Below, in pieces: positions 32,540-41,814 of a DNA stretch of 64,000 bases; positions within the stretch are counted from its first letter, which is position 1; each line of letters starts with the position of its first letter. The DNA is from Bradyrhizobium sp. YR681 (GTDB lineage: Bacteria > Pseudomonadota > Alphaproteobacteria > Rhizobiales > Xanthobacteraceae): contig NZ_AKIY01000214.1 in NCBI RefSeq assembly GCF_000282615.1, positions 1 through 64,000 on the forward strand, read 5' to 3'. The translations under genes were made by a program, and so were the position numbers. The notes below the pieces were generated by a model, which was not told the DNA's origin, ran no database searches, and was given only the letters and a program-made list of their open reading frames with translations.

Positions 32540-34519
32540 ATGGATATCAAGGTCCCGCTGAAGATGCTCAAGTTCGGCCACGAGGACGGCGAGGGCATCA
32601 ACGCCCGCGTCGCCGGCCGGGAAGACGGCATCGCCGCGCTCGCCGCGAACATCTTCGCCAACCGGTCGGACGATAACCCCTCCGGCCTGATCGAGAACCT
32701 GATCGTCAAGGACGCAGGCGAGGGCTTCTATTCGGTCGCCAACGGCAACCGCCGTCTCGCAGCGCTGCGCATGATCGAGGCCGAAGGCTCGGAGATGCCG
32801 GTCCCCTGCACCATGCACCAGGTCGACGAGACCAAGGCCTTCGAATATTCGCTAACCACGGCGATCACCGCCGAGCAGCTCCACCCGGTCGACCAGTACG
32901 AGGCTTTCGCCCGCCTCGAGGAGCACGGCAAGACGCAGGAGGAGATCGCCCAGCAATACGGCATGGCGGGAAAGCAGGTCCGCCAGGCGCTGGCGCTGGG
33001 GCGGCTCAGCCCGAGGATCCGCGACGCCTGGCGCAAGGGCGATATCAAGGCGGAAGTTGCCCAGGCCTTCACGCTCGCGCTCGACCACGGCACGCAGGAC
33101 AAGCTGTTTGCCCAGCTCGACAAGGCCCATGCCGTCACCGTGCACAACGTCAAGCGCGAGCTCGGCGCCTACGCCACGGACGAAGAGATCACGCAGCTGC
33201 TCGATGTCATTGGCGCCGAGGCGTACCAGTCTGCCGGCGGCATTGTCACCGTCGACCTCTTCGGTAAATCCCACATCATCAGCGACGAGGCGCTGCTGAA
33301 GCATCTGGCGCGGCAGCTGCTGATCTCGAAGTGCGAGGAGCTGACCTCGGCAGGCTGGGGCTGGGCGGAAATCCTGGCCGATCTGCCCTCCGGCGCGCGG
33401 CACTGGCCCATCTCGGAGGTCAAGACGAAGATCTTCGAGGGCGACGAAGAGCAGCGGCTCGAACAGATCCGGGCCCGGTTGACCGCGATCGACGAAGAAG
33501 ACGAGGCCAGCGATACTATCATCTCCGAAGAGACCGAGCAGGAGCAGGATCGCCTCGCGAGCGAGGCCGATACGATCGACCAGGCGGTCAAGCTCCGCAG
33601 CTACCCCGACAAGAAGCGCAAAACGCTCGGCTGCATCGTCACGATCGAGGACGGCCGGCTGATCGTGCTCGCCGGCATCAAGCGCCCTGAGGAAGCCAGG
33701 GCGCCGCAGTCCCGGAACGACGACGACATCGGCCCGGCAGGACCTGCCGCGACGTCCGCACCAGCTGCGAAAGCCGCTCCCGAAGAGCCGGAGATCTCCA
33801 ATGCGCTGCTGCATCGTCTCTCGGTCCAGCTCACCCAGGCGGCCTCGACCGCATTGATCCAGGACACGCCCCTGGCGCTCGCGGTCCTGCTCGCCGGCTT
33901 CGACACCTACGGCGGCAAGGGCGTCAAGGTTTCCGTCAGCGGCCTCGGCATGGGCGGCGCGCCCGGCAAGCTGTTCGGGCAGCCCGACGACCTTCCGCGC
34001 ACGCTGGCCCTCGCCAGCAAGCTCAAGCCCGCCGAGAAGCTGGACCTCCTGGTCCAGGTCGCCGCCGGCGCGCTCGACTTCCAGAACAAGAGCCTCGACG
34101 GCGGCGCCGACCAGCACGATTCCATCGTCTCGATCTGCAACGCGATCGAGCCCAAGGCCTTGAACGCGGCGCTGCGCGGCGCCTTCGACGCCAAGGACTA
34201 TTTCGCCGGCGTCAACAAGGCGCTGTGCCTCAAGGCGATCGAGGAAGCCCTGGGCCCCGACCTTGCCCGCCAGCAGGCCAAGAATCCGAAAGCGGAGATC
34301 GCTGCGTTCGCATTCGAGAATGTCCCCACCACCGGCTGGCTGCCGCTTCAGCTGCGGGCGAAGGGCTATGACGGGCCGCCGGTGAAGAAGCCGGCCGGCA
34401 AGCTGGCAGCGGCGCCGGCGAAGGCGAAGAAGTTCGCCAAGGCTGCGGCCAAGTCCGCGCCGAAGAAGCCCGCGAAGAAGCCCGCCAAAAAGCCGGCAAA
34501 GAAGCGAAAGGCCGCGTGA
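32540..34519 (+). CDS. ParB/RepB/Spo0J-like protein with basic C-terminal tail
   Basis: A 659-residue protein. The N-terminal ParB fold includes GLIENLIVKDAG and YSVANGNRRLAALRMIE (NGNRR in place of GERR). An HTH-like region follows (GKTQEEIAQQYGMAGKQVRQ, about 131-150), then DHGTQDKLFAQLD. The C-terminus (about 610-659) is a Lys/Ala/Pro tail of KKPAKKPAKK type likely to bind DNA. No ParA is present. It may act in replication, regulation or nucleoid-like packaging. Confidence 0.8.
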   Translation: MDIKVPLKMLKFGHEDGEGINARVAGREDGIAALAANIFANRSDDNPSGLIENLIVKDAGEGFYSVANGNRRLAALRMIEAEGSEMPVPCTMHQVDETKAFEYSLTTAITAEQLHPVDQYEAFARLEEHGKTQEEIAQQYGMAGKQVRQALALGRLSPRIRDAWRKGDIKAEVAQAFTLALDHGTQDKLFAQLDKAHAVTVHNVKRELGAYATDEEITQLLDVIGAEAYQSAGGIVTVDLFGKSHIISDEALLKHLARQLLISKCEELTSAGWGWAEILADLPSGARHWPISEVKTKIFEGDEEQRLEQIRARLTAIDEEDEASDTIISEETEQEQDRLASEADTIDQAVKLRSYPDKKRKTLGCIVTIEDGRLIVLAGIKRPEEARAPQSRNDDDIGPAGPAATSAPAAKAAPEEPEISNALLHRLSVQLTQAASTALIQDTPLALAVLLAGFDTYGGKGVKVSVSGLGMGGAPGKLFGQPDDLPRTLALASKLKPAEKLDLLVQVAAGALDFQNKSLDGGADQHDSIVSICNAIEPKALNAALRGAFDAKDYFAGVNKALCLKAIEEALGPDLARQQAKNPKAEIAAFAFENVPTTGWLPLQLRAKGYDGPPVKKPAGKLAAAPAKAKKFAKAAAKSAPKKPAKKPAKKPAKKRKAA

Positions 34520-34731
34520 TGACCTGCCGTCACCTGCACAGATCGGCAGAGGCCTATCGCGTCGCGCCCGATGGTGCCGAGGCGCCGGCCATCGTGCTGC
34601 TGTGTGGCTGGGCCGAAAGCGCGCCGCCCCAGCTGGTCGACGTTCCCAGATGGATGCAGCGCGAAGCCCTCGGCGGCCATCTATGGCGCGAGGGCGATTG
34701 CGAGAAGTGCCCATGCTTCGAGGCTGCGTGA
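34519..34731 (+). CDS. Small Cys/His-containing phage protein
   Basis: A 70-residue protein with MTCRHLH near the N-terminus and a CEKCPC tail, possibly one zinc site. 1-nt overlaps (TGATG) on both sides. Function unknown. Confidence 0.6.
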   Translation: MTCRHLHRSAEAYRVAPDGAEAPAIVLLCGWAESAPPQLVDVPRWMQREALGGHLWREGDCEKCPCFEAA

Positions 34732-35009
34732 TGGACCAGCTGCACAGCGCTCATGAGGGCGTCGTGACCTTCGAGCCGCTGACGCTCGGCCGCGAGGCTG
34801 TGATGCTCGGCAAGGTGCGCGTTGGCGAGATCCATGCGATCGAGGGCGATCGGCACCAGGCCTGCTTCCGCCTGCACCTGCCTGAGGCGTCGGCCTCGAC
34901 CAGTTTCCGCCCGGCCAGCGACGTCGACGAAGCCAAGCGCCTCACCCTGGTCAAGATCAACGATTGGCTCAATGCGGCCGGCCTGGTGCCGGCGGGAGGG
35001 GTGACATGA
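34731..35009 (+). CDS. Hypothetical phage protein, 92 aa
   Basis: A beta-rich N-terminus (VVTFEPLTLGREAVMLGKVR) precedes a helix (DEAKRLTLVKINDWLNAAG). Coupled on both sides. No family recognised. Confidence 0.6.
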   Translation: MDQLHSAHEGVVTFEPLTLGREAVMLGKVRVGEIHAIEGDRHQACFRLHLPEASASTSFRPASDVDEAKRLTLVKINDWLNAAGLVPAGGVT

Positions 35010-35509
35010 GCGACGACCGAAAGTTTCATGACCAGCAGAAATATGACCTCCTGCAAGCAGCTGAGGCTTTCCGCCGCGCGATGATCGAGAGCGGTGCAGT
35101 CAATCACGTTTCCCAAGACTCCTACATTGAGCAGCTCCGCGCCCTTGAGCGGGTGCTCAACCCGCTGAACTATCGAGCGCTGCCGCCTGAAGATCCCGAT
35201 CACCGCGCGGAGTGCGATCGCTACATGAAGTCCGGCGGCATCCGCCGCGCCTTCGTCACCATCCTCGAACCCGGCAAGATTCCGGACGGTAAAGGGCCGT
35301 TCTTAACCGTCGAGCATCTCGATCGGTTCGTTAAATCGGCGATTGAACGTCATCCGGACCCCGCGACCCACATCATGATCCATCAGCTCACCTGGGATGG
35401 TGAACTTTGGACGGGGTGCGCGCGGGAGAGAGCGGCAATCGATGCCGCGCTAGATGGAGTTGACCCCGCGGCCATGGAAGCGGCCGGTGATGAGGAGGGC
35501 GAGCATTGA
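35006..35509 (+). CDS. Hypothetical phage protein, 167 aa
   Basis: An acidic soluble protein (QQKYDLLQAAEAFRRAMIES; GPFLTVEHLDRFVKSAIERH). ATGA overlap upstream and TTGA overlap downstream. Function unknown. Confidence 0.6.
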   Translation: MSDDRKFHDQQKYDLLQAAEAFRRAMIESGAVNHVSQDSYIEQLRALERVLNPLNYRALPPEDPDHRAECDRYMKSGGIRRAFVTILEPGKIPDGKGPFLTVEHLDRFVKSAIERHPDPATHIMIHQLTWDGELWTGCARERAAIDAALDGVDPAAMEAAGDEEGEH

Positions 35510-35820
35510 ATATCGTGTCCTCGCAGTCTTCGAATGTTCCAACAGCCAGCGAGCGGTTCAACCTTGCGCAGCTGAGCGAAGTGATGCTCCGCAGAGACCG
35601 GCCGGCGGTGGGCTTCTTCATATCGCAGGCACTGTGGGATGCGATGGTGGCGCGCTGGAATCAGGAGAACTTCATCCGTAGTCTGGACCCTCCACCGACA
35701 ACACTTCACGGCATCCGGATCATGGTTGATCCCGATCTGCCCGATCAAGAGTTTGACGTCGCTCTGACTGAGGAAGCTTGGTCGTCGCGGCTGGCCGAGA
35801 TCAATCGGGGCGAATCCTGA
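35506..35820 (+). CDS. Hypothetical phage protein, 104 aa
   Basis: Starts at TTG (TTGA overlap with GAGGAGGG upstream). It contains PAVGFFISQALWDAMVARWN and a C-terminal acidic region. No family recognised. Confidence 0.55.
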   Translation: MNIVSSQSSNVPTASERFNLAQLSEVMLRRDRPAVGFFISQALWDAMVARWNQENFIRSLDPPPTTLHGIRIMVDPDLPDQEFDVALTEEAWSSRLAEINRGES

Positions 35821-36287
35821 TGGTCGCCTATTCCTACAAGGGCCGCTTCGTCGCCCCGATCCGCGTCGGTCTCGGCCTGCCGATCCAGGACGAGCACCGC
35901 GAACTCGGCGGCTACCAGCCCGGCCAGATCATCAGGCCGAAGACGCAGACGATTCGGGCCATCGGCAAGCGGCGTCATGCCCGGCCGGGAGAAACCATTC
36001 AGCATTACCACGCCCAGCGCTCGCCGAAGTGTTTCAAGGTCGGCGAGGCAAAATGTATGGGCGCCAGCGCAATCCGGGTCTTTGTTCATAGCGAGCGGGT
36101 CGAGATCAGGCCGGACGGATCATCCAGTGATCTGGTCTACAAGGGCGTCGCACTTGATGCATTCGCACGGATGGACGGCTTCGGCGATTGGGCCGACATG
36201 CGCGCCTTCTGGCTCGAGGAGCATGGTCACGAGCTCAAGCATCTCGGGCCGTTCATCGGCGTGCTGATTCAGTGGGGGCCGTTGTGA
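35820..36287 (+). CDS. ASCH/PUA-like domain protein
   Basis: A 155-residue protein whose pattern fits the ASCH/PUA-like fold: KGRFVAPIRVG, then QTIRAIGKRRHARPGETIQHY, a Cys pair, ALDAFARMDGF and MRAFWLEEHG. ASCH domains bind RNA or modified nucleotides. The assignment rests on motif spacing only. Confidence 0.55.
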   Translation: MVAYSYKGRFVAPIRVGLGLPIQDEHRELGGYQPGQIIRPKTQTIRAIGKRRHARPGETIQHYHAQRSPKCFKVGEAKCMGASAIRVFVHSERVEIRPDGSSSDLVYKGVALDAFARMDGFGDWADMRAFWLEEHGHELKHLGPFIGVLIQWGPL

Positions 36288-36604
36288 AACTGCCCGGAAA
36301 AACCTCAGTCGCCCGCATGCAGCGCACCGCCATGCTCGAAGCCGAGCGCATCGAGATCGTCCAGGACCACTGGGTCAAGGAAGGCGCGATCACCGAGCCC
36401 GTGCCTTACATGGTGCAGCGCCGTGACGATCTCATGGGTGTGGTGCGCATGATCGATGCCATCAACAGCGATCCGGACCTGCTCGATCGGGTCAAGAAGC
36501 GCATGGCTGCGCTGGCATCGGCCGCGGACGCGGCAATGGCTGCACCGGCGACCACGGTAGGGGGTGAAGACGCCACTATCGATGACAGTGAGGTCGCCGA
36601 CTGA
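36284..36604 (+). CDS. Hypothetical phage protein before primase
   Basis: A 106-residue helical protein starting at GTG (GTGA overlap). Sequence such as MQRTAMLEAERIEIVQDHWV suggests a coiled or HTH-like segment. It may be a replication accessory by position. Confidence 0.55.
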   Translation: MKLPGKTSVARMQRTAMLEAERIEIVQDHWVKEGAITEPVPYMVQRRDDLMGVVRMIDAINSDPDLLDRVKKRMAALASAADAAMAAPATTVGGEDATIDDSEVAD

Positions 36605-37851
36605 TGGCGCGCATCTCCGAGGACGAACTCGACGACATCCGGGCGCGCAACCCGATCGCCGATATCGCGATGGGCTACACCAAGCTGCGTCGCGTCGGCG
36701 GCCGGCTGGTCGGCCCGTGTCCGATCTGCGGCGGTCGGGCGAGTTCGCAGCGTTTCGAAGTGATCGAAAAGGATGGCAACTGGGTATGTGCCGTGTGTCC
36801 AGATGGCGGCGACGTCATCAGGCTGGTCGAGAAGGTCGAGGGCTGCGACTTCCGCGCCGCGATCGAGAAGCTCGGCGGCCGCACGGCGATCGACGCGGCC
36901 CGCGCCAAGGAACTTTTCGAGGAACGCGAGCGCAAGCGCATGGCGCGGGAAAAGACGTCGGCCGACTATCGGGAGGCCGAGCGCAAGCGGCTGCACCGGA
37001 CGTGGAAGCAGACGCTGCCGATTCATGACACGATCGCGGCCCGCTACCTCGAGGGGCGAGGCCTGCAATTGCCGGAACGCTGTCCGGGCCTTCGCTTCGC
37101 GCCGGCGATACCCTACTGGCACGGCGAGACCGTCGACGAGCACGGCCGCAAAGCGGGCCCGCGCAAGATCCACGAAGGCCCGGCGATGGTCGGGGCCTTC
37201 ATCCGGCCGGACGGCAAGTTCGGCGGGCTGCATCTGACCTGGCTTCGCGAATTCCCTGCACACGTAGGTTCGGCCGCCACACTGCAGGGCGCATCTCCTC
37301 AGGGTTCCGGCCATGAGGAGCGACCATCCTTTACCAAAGCCGAGATCCTCGACCCCGACACCGGCGAGATCCTCAACGCCAAGAAAATGCGCGGCTCCAA
37401 GACCGGCGCGTACATCGCCATCGTGATGCACGACGCGCCGAAGCGCCTGGTGATCGGCGAAGGCATCGAGACCGTGCTCTCGGTCTGGACCGCGATGCAC
37501 CAGGCCGGACGTCCGGTAGACGGCATGGCCTTCTGGGCCGCCGGCGACCTCGGCAATCTCGCCGGCCGGGCGAACAGGACGATCAACCACCCGACCTTGA
37601 AGCGGCCGAACGGCCAGTCCCAGAAGGTGCCGGATCGATTCCCCGATCTCGACGATCCCGGCCTGTCGATTCCGGATTCCGTCGAGGAACTGATCCTGCT
37701 CGGCGATGGCGACAGCGAAGCCGTGCTGACCGAATACGCCATGGAACGCGCAGCGCGACGCTACGCACGGGTAGGGCGCGTGATCAGGATTGCGTTCGCG
37801 CCGGCGGGACTGGATTTCAACGATTTGCTCAAGGCTGAGGTGGCGGCTTGA
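36604..37851 (+). CDS. DNA primase, CHC2 zinc finger plus Toprim
   Basis: A 415-residue protein. The N-terminal zinc finger shows CPICGG and CAVCPDGGD, followed by the primase-type IRLVEKVEGCDFRAAIEKLG. A Toprim-like domain follows: LVIGEGIETVLS (about 285-296) and ILLGDGDSEA with the paired acidic residues. It makes RNA primers for phage replication. TGATG overlap upstream. Confidence 0.85.
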   Translation: MARISEDELDDIRARNPIADIAMGYTKLRRVGGRLVGPCPICGGRASSQRFEVIEKDGNWVCAVCPDGGDVIRLVEKVEGCDFRAAIEKLGGRTAIDAARAKELFEERERKRMAREKTSADYREAERKRLHRTWKQTLPIHDTIAARYLEGRGLQLPERCPGLRFAPAIPYWHGETVDEHGRKAGPRKIHEGPAMVGAFIRPDGKFGGLHLTWLREFPAHVGSAATLQGASPQGSGHEERPSFTKAEILDPDTGEILNAKKMRGSKTGAYIAIVMHDAPKRLVIGEGIETVLSVWTAMHQAGRPVDGMAFWAAGDLGNLAGRANRTINHPTLKRPNGQSQKVPDRFPDLDDPGLSIPDSVEELILLGDGDSEAVLTEYAMERAARRYARVGRVIRIAFAPAGLDFNDLLKAEVAA

Positions 37852-38588
37852 CCAAGACATCCCGTTACGCCGGAATTGGTGGCCACCATTCCAACCGTCC
37901 GCAGACGGTCGAGTGGCTGACTCCGCCATCGATCATCGCCGCGCTTGGCCCGTTCGATCTCGATCCCTGTGCGCCTGTCGACCAGCCGTATCCAACGGCC
38001 GCGCGCACCTTCACGCGACGGGAAAACGGTTTGTTGCAGCGCTGGGAAGGGCGCGTGCGGCTCAATCCGCCCTATACCAACGGTGAAATCGAGAAGTGGC
38101 TCGGTCGTATGGGCGAGCACGGCTGCGGCTCGGCGCTGATTTTCGCGCGCACCGAGACGGAGGCATTCTTTCGGCACGTCTGGGAGCGAGCATCCGCGCT
38201 GCTGTTCATGCGCGGGCGGATCAACTTCCACCTGCCGGACGGACGTCGCGCGGACGGTAACGCCGGCGCGCCGACGGTGTTGTGCGCCTACGGCATGCAT
38301 GACGCCGACGTGCTCGCCGCGTGTGAGATCGATGGCCAATTCGTTCCGCTCCGCTTTCCGCGTTCTGTTCTGGTCGCTGTGCTCGCCGATGCGACCTGGA
38401 TGGAGATCGTGCGCGAGGCAGTTGCCTCCGCCGGCGCTGACGGGCCCGTGCGCGTCGCGGATATCTGGGACGTGGTCCGCACGGACCCCAAAGCCGCAGG
38501 CAAGGAACACGCTCGCGCAAAGGTTCGACAGGTTTTGCAGCGCGGCGCCGGCATGAGCATCGGCCGCGATCAGTGGATTCCAGCATGA
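37848..38588 (+). CDS. Phage N6-adenine methyltransferase (Dam-like family)
   Basis: A 246-residue protein with N-terminal VEWLTPPSIIAALGPFDLDP and the catalytic motif LNPPYTNGEIEKWL (about 73-86), typical of small phage Dam-type enzymes. The C-terminal about 50 residues (IWDVVRTDPKAAGKEHARAK) form an additional basic HTH-like region. It starts at TTG in a TTGA overlap with the primase stop. Role: adenine methylation of phage DNA, probably antirestriction. Confidence 0.85.
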   Translation: MTKTSRYAGIGGHHSNRPQTVEWLTPPSIIAALGPFDLDPCAPVDQPYPTAARTFTRRENGLLQRWEGRVRLNPPYTNGEIEKWLGRMGEHGCGSALIFARTETEAFFRHVWERASALLFMRGRINFHLPDGRRADGNAGAPTVLCAYGMHDADVLAACEIDGQFVPLRFPRSVLVAVLADATWMEIVREAVASAGADGPVRVADIWDVVRTDPKAAGKEHARAKVRQVLQRGAGMSIGRDQWIPA

Positions 38589-39472
38589 TGAGTGGGATCA
38601 CCCGTCCGCCCGTGCGCTGGCATGGCGCAAAGTTCCTGATGTCGCGCCAGATCCTGCCGCATCTGCCGTCGCACCGGCTCTATACCGAGGTCTATGGGGG
38701 GGGCGCCGGCGTGTTGCTCCATAAGCCCCGCTCGCATGCCGAGGTCTATAACGACCTCGACGAGGACATCGTCAACCTGTTCCGCGTGTTGCAGGACACG
38801 AGCGCCGCGGCGCGGCTGATCGAGCTGCTGCGCCTGACGCCGTTCGCGCGGGCGGAATTCGAGCTGGCCTATGAATGGTCGCCGGAGCCGGTCGAGCGCG
38901 CGCGCCGGCTAGTCATCCGCTCGTTCATGGGGTTCGGCAGCAATGCGCATTCCTCGACGCAGCGCGGCCATCAATCGACCGGCTTTCGCTCCAACTCCAA
39001 CCGCAGCGGCACCACGCCCGCGCACGATTGGGCCAATTTGCCGGAGGCCTATCCGGCGATCGTCGCGCGCTTTCGGGGTGTCGTGATCGAGCATCGCGAC
39101 GCGGTCGAGGTGCTCCAGCGCCACGACGGCGAGCGCGCGCTGCACTACGTCGATCCGCCCTACGTCCACGACACGCGCTCGATGTTCAAGGGCGGCAAGT
39201 CTGCCTACAAGCACGAAATGGACCTGGCGGCCCATAAATGCCTGCTCGGCGTGCTGCGCGGCCTCAAGGGCATGGTGGTGCTGTCCGGCTATGCACACCC
39301 GCTCTATGACGCCGCGCTCGACGACTGGCGCCGCATCGAATTCGAGGCCTATGCCGACGGAGCTCGGCCGCGCATTGAAGTCCTCTGGATCAATCCGTCA
39401 GCTGCCGCTGCGCTCGATCGCGAGCATGCCGGCATTGGCGTGACGCCGCTGTTTTGCGGAGGCGCCGCTTGA
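38585..39472 (+). CDS. D12-class DNA adenine methylase (Dam)
   Basis: A 295-residue protein. Motif I-like WHGAKFLMSRQILPHLPSH is followed by YTEVYGGGAGVLLHK (FxGxG region), NDLDEDIVNLFRVL and catalytic YVDPPY (about 192-197). It transfers methyl to N6 of adenine. ATG 38585 overlaps the previous stop; ATG 38588 is equally possible. The third adenine methyltransferase of this prophage. Confidence 0.9.
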   Translation: MMSGITRPPVRWHGAKFLMSRQILPHLPSHRLYTEVYGGGAGVLLHKPRSHAEVYNDLDEDIVNLFRVLQDTSAAARLIELLRLTPFARAEFELAYEWSPEPVERARRLVIRSFMGFGSNAHSSTQRGHQSTGFRSNSNRSGTTPAHDWANLPEAYPAIVARFRGVVIEHRDAVEVLQRHDGERALHYVDPPYVHDTRSMFKGGKSAYKHEMDLAAHKCLLGVLRGLKGMVVLSGYAHPLYDAALDDWRRIEFEAYADGARPRIEVLWINPSAAAALDREHAGIGVTPLFCGGAA

Positions 39473-41781
39473 CCATCGAAGCCGTTCTCGACCTGGTCGA
39501 CAACGCTCCCGCGTTCGTCGACGTCGACCCTGCAACCCTCGCCCAGGCCGAGCGCAAGTTCGGCAACGAGCAGATGGCCGCAGGCCTGGCGCATTTGCGC
39601 GCCACCGAGGGCGACGATCGCCTGCCGGCGCTGTCAGATCTCGCCGAGCAGCTCGGAGCGCTTGCGGCCGCCGGCGCGATCGCCGAGGCGCTCGCCAAGG
39701 CCTCGCTCGAGGCGGCTGTGGTCGAGATCGGCCTGATCCGTGACCTCGGCGCCAAGGCCGTCAAGGCTGCGGTCGCCGCCGGCCTCAAGCTCGGCAGAAA
39801 GACTCCTGCGGATCTATCGGAGGTGCGACGCGCCGCTTCAGCGGCGCTTGGAGCACCTCACATCAATGGGCGCCCGCGAGAGGCGGGCGACGATGTGATC
39901 TCTTCCACGGCTCTGGCTGCCCCGCCTTCCTCGCCTTCCGGCGACGCAGACGATTCCGGTCAAACCCTCGCATCTCTTTTTGCGTCTTCCCCTTCGTCTT
40001 CCCCCCGCACCCCCTCAGGGGAAGAGAAGGAGGAAGCCGAAACCCTCGAAAACGAGGACGAGGGCGAAAGCCCGCCGGACGAAACGATCAGCGATGAGAC
40101 GTTCCGGGAATGCGCTGACCTCGATCAGTCCGACGTCGACAACGGCAAGCGCCTGATCGCCTATTTCGGGCGCGACCTCATGGTGCGGCAGGAAGACGAC
40201 GTCGCGGCGGGCCAGATGCTCGCCTGGACCGGCACGCATTGGGACCTTGCCGGCGGCGAAGCGCTGGCGCACCTGATCGGACAGCGCGTCGGCGACCTGA
40301 TCAAGCTCGAAGCGGCCTATATTGAGTTCTCCAATTCGGAGGCGCGCGCGGTCAATGCGGCCGAAGCGGCGGCCAGGGAGCTGAAAGACATCGTTCCCGA
40401 CGACACGCCTGAACAATTTGCGAGGGTTGAGGAGCTTCTCGCGCTTGTCGCGGCGGGGAAAAAGGCGCGGACAGCGCTCTCGACGCGGCGCGCCAACCGC
40501 AAGAAATGGGGTATCTCGACCAAGAATGCCGGCCGCATCGCCGCGATGATCAAATGCGCCGCGCCGCATCTGCGCCGGCATCCCGACGCGTTCAACGCGG
40601 ATCCGCTGAAGGTCGCCACGCTGACGCACACGCTCTCCTTAGTGCCGGTGATGGACCCGGAAAACCCTGATCCTGACGGCAAGCGGCCGCTCGTCGTTGA
40701 TGGCCGCGTCCAGTACGAACTCGTCGCCAAGCGTGGCCACGACCGCGAGGATTTGCTGACCGCCGTCATCCCCTTCGCCTACATCAAGGGCGCAACGGCG
40801 CGCGAGTTCGCCAACTTCCTCGACCTGTTCCAGCCGGAGCCGGACAAGCGCCGCACGGTGCAGCAATATTCGGGCATGAGCCTGACGGCGCAGCCCGTGC
40901 AGCGCGTGATGTTCCATACCGGTACGGGCGGCAACGGCAAGAGCGTCTTCCTCGAGGTGCTGGCGCGCGTCTTTGGCGATGGGCTGTCGGTCGGCGTGCC
41001 GGCGGAAACCGTCTCTGGCGTCGTCGCCAACAATCCCAGCGCACCGACGCCGGATATCGCGCGCTGCTATGCCAAACGCTACTTGAGAATCGCCGAGCTT
41101 CCGAAGGATGCTCCGCTCAAGATGGAAACGATCAAGAAGCTCACCGGCGGCGAGCGCTGGCCGGTGCGCACGATGTACAAGGGTTATTTCGAGTTCAAGC
41201 CGACGGCCAAGCCCCACATGAGCGGCAACGGCGAGCCGAAATTCGACGGCTCCGACGGCGGCATGAAGCGGCGCCTGGCGATCGTGGAATGGTCCGTGAC
41301 GCTGCCGCCGGAACGACACCGCGACTTCGAGGACGTCGTCTCCGAGATCGTCGCCGAAGGCTCCGGCATCCTCAACTGGCTCATCGCCGGCGCACTCGAT
41401 TTCCTCAACAACGGCTTCATCCTTTCCGACGACGTACTCCAGACCACGGCCGAGCACTTCGCCGAGATGGATCCCGTCGGCCAGTTTGCCGATGCTCATG
41501 TGAAGCCCGACGTTGGCGGACCAGGCGTGCCCGCTCGCGCGATGTTCCTGGCTTACAAGGCCTGGAGCGAAGCCAACGGCAAGGCACATATGCACGAAAC
41601 GCGCTTCGGCCGCACGATGAAGAAGAAGTTCAAGCGCGACGACAGTGGCCGCATTCATCGGTACGTCGACGTTGCCTTGCACGACGTGCCGGAGGCGCCA
41701 AGCCAACCCGGCGCGCAGGCTTCACCGCCGAATGACGGCTATGAGCCGCCCGACAAATATCCGGGCGACGAGGAAATCTGA
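39469..41781 (+). CDS. D5/P4-type primase-helicase
   Basis: A 770-residue protein starting at TTG (TTGA overlap). The N-terminal 210 residues are acidic and low in complexity. Then come a D5_N-like domain and an SF3 helicase with Walker A GTGGNGKSVF (about 485-494), RIAELPKDAPL with Walker B character, and MSGNGEPKF. It resembles P4-type phage/plasmid helicases that unwind the origin. It directly precedes the repeat-rich origin candidate. Confidence 0.88.
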   Translation: MTIEAVLDLVDNAPAFVDVDPATLAQAERKFGNEQMAAGLAHLRATEGDDRLPALSDLAEQLGALAAAGAIAEALAKASLEAAVVEIGLIRDLGAKAVKAAVAAGLKLGRKTPADLSEVRRAASAALGAPHINGRPREAGDDVISSTALAAPPSSPSGDADDSGQTLASLFASSPSSSPRTPSGEEKEEAETLENEDEGESPPDETISDETFRECADLDQSDVDNGKRLIAYFGRDLMVRQEDDVAAGQMLAWTGTHWDLAGGEALAHLIGQRVGDLIKLEAAYIEFSNSEARAVNAAEAAARELKDIVPDDTPEQFARVEELLALVAAGKKARTALSTRRANRKKWGISTKNAGRIAAMIKCAAPHLRRHPDAFNADPLKVATLTHTLSLVPVMDPENPDPDGKRPLVVDGRVQYELVAKRGHDREDLLTAVIPFAYIKGATAREFANFLDLFQPEPDKRRTVQQYSGMSLTAQPVQRVMFHTGTGGNGKSVFLEVLARVFGDGLSVGVPAETVSGVVANNPSAPTPDIARCYAKRYLRIAELPKDAPLKMETIKKLTGGERWPVRTMYKGYFEFKPTAKPHMSGNGEPKFDGSDGGMKRRLAIVEWSVTLPPERHRDFEDVVSEIVAEGSGILNWLIAGALDFLNNGFILSDDVLQTTAEHFAEMDPVGQFADAHVKPDVGGPGVPARAMFLAYKAWSEANGKAHMHETRFGRTMKKKFKRDDSGRIHRYVDVALHDVPEAPSQPGAQASPPNDGYEPPDKYPGDEEI

Positions 41782-41814
41782 CCATAGAGGGACTCACCTG
41801 TTGCAGATAGGTCA

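Noticed and set aside
32852-34714. 620-residue minus-strand frame opposite the ParB-like gene
   Set aside because: Low-complexity Arg/Leu/Gly translation without domains; antisense to a well-supported gene.
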